The notes under the pieces were generated by a model. It did no database searches. It was not told the DNA's origin and saw nothing but the letters and a program-made list of their open reading frames with translations. 64,000 bases of DNA from contig NZ_JBLQUK010000014.1 in the NCBI RefSeq assembly GCF_047872805.1, positions 1 to 64,000 on the forward strand, given 5' to 3'. A program made the position numbers and the translations under genes. This document shows positions 58,338-64,000 of this stretch, piece after piece. Numbering within the stretch: the first letter of the stretch is position 1; the number at the start of each line of letters is the position of its first letter. The stretch is from Erythrobacter sp047872805. Its GTDB lineage: Bacteria > Pseudomonadota > Alphaproteobacteria > Sphingomonadales > Sphingomonadaceae.

Positions 58338-59816
58338 GTGAGCTTTGTTACAGGCAAATTGCCGCTCAGACTCAAGATTATCCATGGTTCAGGTGCGGTG
58401 GCATTCGGTGTCAAGGATAGCGGCTTTTCGTTCTTTCTGTTGCCCTATTACAATCTGGTTCTGGCCGTGGATGCCGGGATCGTCGCAGCGGCGCTGGCCA
58501 CTGCGCTGGTGATTGACGCCTTTGTCGATCCGTTGATCGGGCATTTGTCAGACCGGACTTACACGCGCTGGGGCCGCCGCCTGCCATGGCTGTATCTTGC
58601 ACCCATCCCGCTGGCCTTTGCGTGGGCGTTGCTTTGGTCTCCGCCGTTTGCTGGCACGCCGGGCTATGCGGAAATCGTCATGCTCGCGGTTGGAGTGCGG
58701 CTTTTGCTATCCGCTTGTGAAGTGCCCTCGGTCAGTCTGGTGCCCGAGATCACCGACAATTATGTTGAACGCACCACTCTGTTCCGGTTTCGCTTCCTAT
58801 CTGGATGGGTCGGCGGCATCATGATGATGATCCTGACGTTTTCGGTGTTCCTGCCAACACCAGAGGCGCAATTGCAACCCGAAGGCTATGCCGCATATGG
58901 ACTGTTTGGGGCCTGCGTCATGGTGCTGTCGGTGATCGGGTCGGCTGCGGGTCAGCACCGGATTGTGGCGCACCTGCCAGCACAAAAGCCGCCGCCTTTC
59001 TCGCTGACCGGAGCCTTTGCCGAGATTTTCGACGCATTCCGGGAAAAGGCGTTCCTGATCTTCGCACTGGGCGGACTGGCGTCCTACATCAGTCAGGGCA
59101 TGACATTCTCGATCACGCAATATGTGAACCTGTATATCTGGCAATTCGATGAGACGGCGTTTCAGATCTATCCGATTTGCCTGTTTGCCTCGGTCGTGTT
59201 GATGTTCGTGATTGTGGGTCCGCTGCACAAACGCTTTGGCAAACCGCTAAGCGCGGCGGGCGGTGCATTGGTCAGCGTAGTGATCTATTTCACGCCCTAC
59301 ACCGTGCTGTTGCTGGGCCTCTGGCCGGAGACGGGCACGACGTTATCGACCGCGATGGTGCTCGGGTTCCTGCTGTTCGGCAACACGGCGGGGGTCGTCT
59401 CGATCATTTCGGCCACGTCGATGGTGGCGGAGATCGTCGAGGCTTTTGAAGAACGCACCGGCAAGCGCGCCGAGGGCACTTTCTATTCGGGCAATTGGCT
59501 GGTGCAGAAATGCGCGACCGGCGGAGGCATCATGCTGACCGGTCTGATCGTCAGCAGCATCGGTCTTGATCCGGGGACGCCGCAGAGCGAGGTCTCCGAA
59601 GGCACCGTGTTGCAACTGGCTATGCTGTATATGGCGGCGTCGGCGGTGCTGGGGGTTTTTGCGGTCTACTGGCTGGCCCGGTTTCCAATATCGCGCGAAC
59701 AGCACGAGGCACGCATCGCGGCAAAATCAGCGCGCAGTTCGGCGCAATCAGAGCAGCATGACCCGATCAGCGACGCGGCCCGGGCCGATCCCGACGCGAC
59801 CACGATCGCCCCGTGA
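58338..59816 (+). CDS. MFS transporter, GPH (glycoside-pentoside-hexuronide) family
   Basis: A protein of 492 residues from GTG 58338, with 12 hydrophobic helices. The family motif DAFVDPLIGHLSDRTYTRWGRR lies after helix 2 and a matching ERTTLFRFRFLSGW region follows helix 4. In sphingomonads such symporters often lie with aromatic, steroid or sugar catabolic genes, so an uptake role for the substrate of the neighbouring acyl-CoA dehydrogenases is likely. The 213-bp gap on its left is the divergent promoter region with the ACAD operon. Confidence 0.9.
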   Translation: MSFVTGKLPLRLKIIHGSGAVAFGVKDSGFSFFLLPYYNLVLAVDAGIVAAALATALVIDAFVDPLIGHLSDRTYTRWGRRLPWLYLAPIPLAFAWALLWSPPFAGTPGYAEIVMLAVGVRLLLSACEVPSVSLVPEITDNYVERTTLFRFRFLSGWVGGIMMMILTFSVFLPTPEAQLQPEGYAAYGLFGACVMVLSVIGSAAGQHRIVAHLPAQKPPPFSLTGAFAEIFDAFREKAFLIFALGGLASYISQGMTFSITQYVNLYIWQFDETAFQIYPICLFASVVLMFVIVGPLHKRFGKPLSAAGGALVSVVIYFTPYTVLLLGLWPETGTTLSTAMVLGFLLFGNTAGVVSIISATSMVAEIVEAFEERTGKRAEGTFYSGNWLVQKCATGGGIMLTGLIVSSIGLDPGTPQSEVSEGTVLQLAMLYMAASAVLGVFAVYWLARFPISREQHEARIAAKSARSSAQSEQHDPISDAARADPDATTIAP

Positions 59817-59911
59817 ACCCTGTCAAATGAGAGCTTGGCTCGCACGGCTGGCTCTGCCACGGTCGCGTATCAGATTCGATTGCAATTCAGGACTTGAGAG
59901 AGGAAACCCCG

Positions 59912-61249
59912 ATGGATTTTGAGCCTACCGAACGTCAGGCCTATTGGCGCGATCGCGTCCGCGATTTTATCGAGGCGCATGTCCGCCCCAATATGGAAAC
60001 CTACCGGCAGCAGGATGCCGAGGGTGACCGTTGGAAAGTGATCCAGATCATCGAGGACAAAAAGAAGCTCGCCAAGGATGCAGGGCTCTGGAACCTGTTC
60101 ATGCCGCCGCGCAACGACAGCCATCACCATGTCGATGACACATTCGAATTCGAAGGACCCGGCCTCACCAATCTCGAATATGCGCTATGCGCAGAGGAAA
60201 TGGGCCGGATCGGCTGGGCGAGCGAGGTCTTCAACTGCTCCGCCCCCGACACCGGCAATATGGAAGTGTTCCACCGTTACGGCACGCGCGAACAGAAAGA
60301 GCAATGGCTGCGCCCGATCATGAATGGCGAGATTCGCTCCGCCTTCCTGATGACCGAACCCTTCACCGCCTCTTCGGATGCAACCAATATCGAAACCCGG
60401 ATTGAACGCGACGGCGATGAATATGTCATCAACGGCCGCAAATGGTGGTCTTCGGGGCTTGGCGATCCGCGTTGCAAGGTCTCCATCGTGATGGGCAAGA
60501 CCGACTTTTCCGCTGGCCGTCACGCGCAGCAGAGCATGCTTCTGATGCCCAATGATGCGCCGGGGGTGAACATCATCCGCCACCTTCCCGTGTTCGGATA
60601 TGACGACGCGCCGCATGGCCATATGGAAGTCGAAATGAAGGACGTGCGCGTCCCTGCGACCAACATGTTGCTGGGCGAAGGGCGCGGGTTCGAGATCGCT
60701 CAAGGCCGCCTTGGGCCGGGCCGCATCCATCACTGCATGCGCACCATCGGGGTCGCAGAGGAAGCGCTGGCCAAGATGTGCCGCCGCCTGCAGGAACGCG
60801 AAGCCTTTGGCAAACCGATCTACAAACATTCGGTTTGGGAAGAGCGCGTTGCGCGCGCGCGGATCGATATCGACATGACCCGGCTGCTCTGCCTCAAGGC
60901 GGCAGACATGATGGACAAGGTCGGCAACAAATCCGCCAAGCAGGAAATCGCCATGATCAAGGTGCAGGCCCCCAACATGGCGCTGCGCATCATTGACGAT
61001 GCCATTCAGGCGCATGGCGGCGGCGGCGTGTCGAATGATTACGGCCTTGCCAACGCCTATGCCCATCAGCGCACATTGCGGCTGGCCGATGGTCCGGACG
61101 AAGTGCACGCCCGCTCTATCGCGCGCATGGAATTTGGCAAACACCTGCCAGAGGCTGGGCCGACCGCCAACGCCTTGCGCAGCGGCGCAGGTGGCGCTGC
61201 CAACGACGCAGCAGGGTTCAGTTCGGGCGATATGGGCGTTGCCCGTTAA
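59912..61249 (+). CDS. Acyl-CoA dehydrogenase family protein (ACAD10/11-like)
   Basis: A protein of 445 residues from MDFEPTERQAYWRDRVRDF, with GAGAGGAAA upstream. Motifs are MTEPFTASSDATNIETRIERD for FAD and acyl binding, YVINGRKWWSSGLGDPRC, VRVPATNMLLGEGRGFEIAQGRLGPGRIHHCMR and IDDAIQAHGGGGVSNDYGLANAY. The first TSSDATNI-type loop and the long middle resemble dehydrogenase domains of ACAD10/11 and LvaC. Together with the APH-type kinase two genes downstream, this suggests 4-hydroxyacyl-CoA catabolism. Confidence 0.92.
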   Translation: MDFEPTERQAYWRDRVRDFIEAHVRPNMETYRQQDAEGDRWKVIQIIEDKKKLAKDAGLWNLFMPPRNDSHHHVDDTFEFEGPGLTNLEYALCAEEMGRIGWASEVFNCSAPDTGNMEVFHRYGTREQKEQWLRPIMNGEIRSAFLMTEPFTASSDATNIETRIERDGDEYVINGRKWWSSGLGDPRCKVSIVMGKTDFSAGRHAQQSMLLMPNDAPGVNIIRHLPVFGYDDAPHGHMEVEMKDVRVPATNMLLGEGRGFEIAQGRLGPGRIHHCMRTIGVAEEALAKMCRRLQEREAFGKPIYKHSVWEERVARARIDIDMTRLLCLKAADMMDKVGNKSAKQEIAMIKVQAPNMALRIIDDAIQAHGGGGVSNDYGLANAYAHQRTLRLADGPDEVHARSIARMEFGKHLPEAGPTANALRSGAGGAANDAAGFSSGDMGVAR

Positions 61250-61264
61250 CCAGCCATGCCGGAG

Positions 61265-61354
61265 CCGTTCGTGCTGAGCTAGTCGAAGCACTGCCTTTCT
61301 TTTGAACCTGAGCCCGAAGGAAGAACGGCCCTTCGACCGGCTCAGGGTGAACGG
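61265..61354. repeat. Inverted repeat with ttcg(a)c-gctcag core, upstream of ADH gene
   Basis: ccgttcgtgctgagctagtcgaag at the left and cttcgaccggctcagggtga at the right are inverted arms of an element often seen scattered in sphingomonad and related genomes. It fills the gap between the acyl-CoA dehydrogenase and alcohol dehydrogenase genes. Its right end would be translated if the dehydrogenase started at 61302, which I reject. Confidence 0.75.
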
Positions 61355-61361
61355 AGTTTGC

Positions 61362-62450
61362 ATGGCGAGAGCAGCCATTCTCGAAACCCCCGGCGATGGC
61401 CTGCGCATTGGCGAGATTACCCTCGCTGATCCGCTTCCGCATGAGGTTTTGATCGACACCAAAGCATGCGGCCTGTGTCATTCGGACCTGCATTTTATCG
61501 ACGGCCATTACCCCCACGCGCTCCCGACTATTCCGGGACACGAAGCGGCGGGCGTGGTGCGCGCCGTCGGCAGCGAAGTGCGGACCGTAAAGCCCGGCGA
61601 CCACGTCGTATCCTGCCTCAGCGCGTTTTGCGGGCACTGCGAATTCTGCGTCACAGGCCGGATGGCGCTGTGTCTGGGTGGGGACACCCGCCGATCCAAG
61701 GGGCAAGCCCCGCGGATGGTGCGGGGGGATGGCTCTCCGGTCAGCCAGATGCTCAATCTCTCGGCGCTCAGCGAACAGATGCTGATCCACGAACATGCCT
61801 GCGTTGCGATTGACAAGGATATGCCGTTCGACCGCGCGGCTCTGCTCGGCTGCGCGGTGACCACTGGCGCGGGCACGATTTTCAACGCTTGCAAGGTAAC
61901 GCCCGGCGAAACCGTTGCGGTGATCGGCTGCGGCGGGGTCGGCCTTGCCGCGATCAACGCTGCAAAAATCGCCGGAGCGCGCAAGATCATCGCTGCCGAT
62001 CCGCTGCCTGAAAAGCGCGCTCTGGCCGAAGTTCTGGGCGCAACACACAGCGTCGATGCACTGGCTCCTGATGCCGCGCACCAGATCGTCGCGCTATCAG
62101 ACGGCGGGGTCGATTGGGGGATTGAAGCCGTGGGCCGCGCAGCATCAGCTGATCTGTCGGTTGCCTGCCTCCGGCGCGGAGGCACGGCGGTGATCCTCGG
62201 CATGATGCCCTTGGATTGCAAAGTCGGTCTGTCGGCCATGGACCTGCTTGGCGGTAAAAAGCTGATGGGCGCGATCATGGGGATGAACCATTTTCCCGTC
62301 GATCTGCCGCGGCTCGTTGATTTCTATCTGCGCGGTCTGCTTGATCTCGACACGATCATTGCCGAAAGGATCGGGCTTGACGAGGTGAACGCCGGTTTCG
62401 ATAAAATGCGCTGGGGGAGCCATGCGCGCAGCGTGGTGATGTTCGACTGA
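61362..62450 (+). CDS. Zinc-dependent alcohol dehydrogenase (MDR family)
   Basis: A protein of 362 residues from MARAAILETPGDG, the first codon beyond the repeat. Catalytic zinc ligands are Cys in ACGLCHSD and His in PGHEAAG; structural zinc Cys are in FCGHCEFCVTGRMALC. The NAD-binding loop is IGCGGVGLAAI. It oxidises a primary or secondary alcohol or reduces the aldehyde/ketone. Overlap with the next start (TGATG) couples it to the kinase-like gene. Confidence 0.94.
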   Translation: MARAAILETPGDGLRIGEITLADPLPHEVLIDTKACGLCHSDLHFIDGHYPHALPTIPGHEAAGVVRAVGSEVRTVKPGDHVVSCLSAFCGHCEFCVTGRMALCLGGDTRRSKGQAPRMVRGDGSPVSQMLNLSALSEQMLIHEHACVAIDKDMPFDRAALLGCAVTTGAGTIFNACKVTPGETVAVIGCGGVGLAAINAAKIAGARKIIAADPLPEKRALAEVLGATHSVDALAPDAAHQIVALSDGGVDWGIEAVGRAASADLSVACLRRGGTAVILGMMPLDCKVGLSAMDLLGGKKLMGAIMGMNHFPVDLPRLVDFYLRGLLDLDTIIAERIGLDEVNAGFDKMRWGSHARSVVMFD

Positions 62451-63520
62451 TGGAAATTGATTACGACAAGGAAATGGTCGGGACGGTCGAAGTAACCGAC
62501 AAGGACAAGCTTGACCTTGGCAAACTGTCCGCTTGGTTCGAAGCCAATGTCGATGGTTATGTTGGCCCGATCAGCTACACCAAGTTCAAGGGCGGCCAGT
62601 CAAACCCGACCTACATGATTGACACTCCGGGTGCGAGCTATGTCCTGCGCCGACAACCGTTTGGGAAATTGCTGCCGAGCGCGCATGCGGTGGACCGCGA
62701 ATACACCGCGATGACGGGGCTCCATCCAACCGGCTTTCCGGTGCCAAGAACCTATGGCCTGTGTGAAGATCCAGAGGTGCTGGGGTCCAAATTCTTCGTC
62801 ATGAGCATGGCCGATGGACGTTCGCTGTGGAACGGCGCGCTGCCAGACAGTGATCCGACGGAACGCCGCGAGCTATACCATGCGCTGATCGATACGATGG
62901 CGGACTTGCATCTCAATCGGCCTGCCGAAATCGGGCTGGGCAATTATGGCAAGCCCACCGATTATTGCGCGCGCCAGATCGCGCGCTGGTCCAAACAATA
63001 TAAACTGTCCGAAACCGAACATATGCCGCAGATGGAGCAACTGATTGATTGGTTGCCGCAAACCATCCCGCCGCAGCATGAAAGCAGCGTCGTTCATGGC
63101 GATTACCGGCTCGACAACGTCATCTTTCACAAGTCCGAAAACCGCATCATAGCGGTGCTGGATTGGGAACTGTCCACACTCGGCGATCCGATTGCAGATT
63201 TCAGCTATCTGATGCTCAATTGGTTTCAGCCTGCCGATGGCCGAGCTGGCTTGCTCGGCCTCGATCTGGCAGCGCTGGGCATTCCCACGGTCGAACAGGC
63301 GGTCGAACGCTATGTCGCAAGGACCGGCTATCCGGTGCCGCCGATGGACTGGTATTTCGCTTACAACCTGTTCCGCCTCGCCGGGATCATGCAGGGGATC
63401 AAGAAGCGCGTGATCGATGGCACCGCTTCATCCGCGCATGCCAGGACCATGAGCGACCGGGTGCAGCCGCTGGTGGCGCGGGCGTATGAATTTGCGCTTT
63501 CCGCCGGGATGCCGGCCTAA
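62450..63520 (+). CDS. APH-family phosphotransferase (ACAD10/11- and LvaA-like)
   Basis: A protein of 356 residues of the aminoglycoside phosphotransferase superfamily: YVLRRQPFGKLLPSAHAVDREY with the ATP Lys/Arg context, the Brenner motif VVHGDYRLDNVIF with catalytic Asp, and VLDWELSTLGDPIADFSYL with the metal-binding Asp. Relatives fused to or next to acyl-CoA dehydrogenases phosphorylate the 4-hydroxyl of 4-hydroxyacyl-CoA. The coupling to ADH and the nearby ACAD supports that role rather than antibiotic resistance. Confidence 0.9.
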   Translation: MEIDYDKEMVGTVEVTDKDKLDLGKLSAWFEANVDGYVGPISYTKFKGGQSNPTYMIDTPGASYVLRRQPFGKLLPSAHAVDREYTAMTGLHPTGFPVPRTYGLCEDPEVLGSKFFVMSMADGRSLWNGALPDSDPTERRELYHALIDTMADLHLNRPAEIGLGNYGKPTDYCARQIARWSKQYKLSETEHMPQMEQLIDWLPQTIPPQHESSVVHGDYRLDNVIFHKSENRIIAVLDWELSTLGDPIADFSYLMLNWFQPADGRAGLLGLDLAALGIPTVEQAVERYVARTGYPVPPMDWYFAYNLFRLAGIMQGIKKRVIDGTASSAHARTMSDRVQPLVARAYEFALSAGMPA

Positions 63521-64000
63521 AACGACGATCGCAATGTAATTAGCGCACCGACATCGTCCGGCGCGCTGGAGAAATGCCCCGGTTCGCTGCGGTAGAACAC
63601 GCTGGTCGAAACCAGACCGAACGGCAATTGCGCAGTCCAGTTCATCTCGCCCATAATCTCGCGCCCGGACGGAGTGAGCGAAAGGCTCTGACGGCCCAAA
63701 ATCGCGCTTTCGCTGGCGTAATCATAGGCCACCGGCAGATCGAAATGAAGCGCCCCGCCGCTGACGCGCAGCGGCTGGCTGAGCCGCAGGCCGATGCTGT
63801 CGCCGTCCAGAAATGCCCCGCGCCGAGTGAGATCAAAGGACCAGCTTTGCGTTTCAATCTGTGAGCCTGCACCCAACAGAGCGCCGCCGCGTGGACGCGT
63901 GAAACCCCCGCGAAACGCAGCGCCAGCCCGCCAATACGTTCCGATCTGCCGTGCCATCCGGGCAACGAGGAACAACGTATCCGCCCCCGCAATTCCCACT
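63517..64000 (-). CDS. C-terminal barrel of an autotransporter-like protein, 5' end outside window
   Basis: The frame is open to the right edge, so only the C-terminal 160 residues are seen. Strand pattern and the segments LRLSQPLRVSGGALHFDLPVAYDY, LSLTPSGREIMGEMNWT and VFYRSEP with the final TLRSSF (C-terminal Phe) resemble the outer-membrane translocator of sphingomonad S8-peptidase autotransporters. I infer that the missing N-terminal part holds a passenger, possibly a subtilase. It overlaps the phosphotransferase stop by 4 bp convergently. Confidence 0.7.
   Translation of the reverse strand, partial: VGIAGADTLFLVARMARQIGTYWRAGAAFRGGFTRPRGGALLGAGSQIETQSWSFDLTRRGAFLDGDSIGLRLSQPLRVSGGALHFDLPVAYDYASESAILGRQSLSLTPSGREIMGEMNWTAQLPFGLVSTSVFYRSEPGHFSSAPDDVGALITLRSSF

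Noticed and set aside
60185..61462. Open frame of 425 codons on the minus strand opposite the third acyl-CoA dehydrogenase
   Set aside because: Antisense shadow; it even runs through the repeat and into the alcohol dehydrogenase gene.
62450..63520. Aminoglycoside resistance gene
   Set aside because: The APH fold is present, but the close coupling with catabolic dehydrogenases and the acyl-CoA dehydrogenase context fit a metabolic kinase.
1..64000. CRISPR array or integrase/transposase gene
   Set aside because: No regularly spaced direct repeats with unique spacers, and no recognisable recombinase or transposase reading frame on either strand.

Overview
The window looks like a chromosomal segment of an alphaproteobacterium, most likely a sphingomonad of the Erythrobacter/Altererythrobacter kind. 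I infer this from high GC, the layout of the tol-pal and his operons, a single long Rsh protein, a long alphaproteobacterial SspB, and GPH transporters next to acyl-CoA dehydrogenases. I could run no database search, so all family names come from motif recognition.

Positions 1-23.6 kb are largely accessory. They open with the 3' part of a subtilase gene carrying an acidic Asp-Ala-Gly-Gly repeat, and a co-translated exported protein. A leftward block (2.0-7.7 kb) holds small redox and detoxification genes (MAPEG, VOC, YHS, AhpD-like), a DNA glycosylase and an acetyltransferase under an AraC regulator. Two matching 70-bp operator-like regions, one before the AhpD-like gene and one before the outer-membrane protein gene, suggest a small regulon. 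Next is a tightly overlapping four-gene operon (15.6-7.9 kb): an outer-membrane barrel, two large exported Pro-rich proteins with paired Cys-bracketed helical hairpins and a shared C-terminal domain, and a secreted subtilase. I recognise no described system of this composition. An esterase and a LuxR-type regulator lie upstream. Between 17.7 and 23.5 kb are a TIR-TolB-TPR membrane protein, a lipoprotein, an exported trypsin-like protease and a SLOG-like protein with four membrane segments. This block abuts the 3' end of a tRNA-Ser gene and may be an envelope-located nucleotide-signalling or defence module.

Positions 23.8-51.6 kb are mostly core: cyclophilin, Rsh, an AbrB-Doc toxin-antitoxin pair with an apparently leaderless transcript, HemF, PdeM, IF-3 (apparent ATA start), a DUF547 protein, an SLC13 transporter, a GAF-EAL protein, a methionine gamma-lyase type enzyme behind a structured leader RNA, ybgC-tolQRAB-pal, hisBHAFE, sspB and gmk. 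A translationally coupled YqcI/YcgG-DUF1989 pair stands out. Palindromic repeats of about 85 bp sit between genes in the tol and his operons.

Positions 51.6-64 kb carry a CsoR-CopA-CopB copper module with a visible operator. A fatty-acid-like catabolic cluster follows (SDR, three acyl-CoA dehydrogenases, GPH transporter, zinc alcohol dehydrogenase, APH-type kinase) whose kinase plus acyl-CoA dehydrogenase content recalls 4-hydroxyacyl-CoA catabolism. The window ends in the C-terminal barrel of a truncated autotransporter-like gene.
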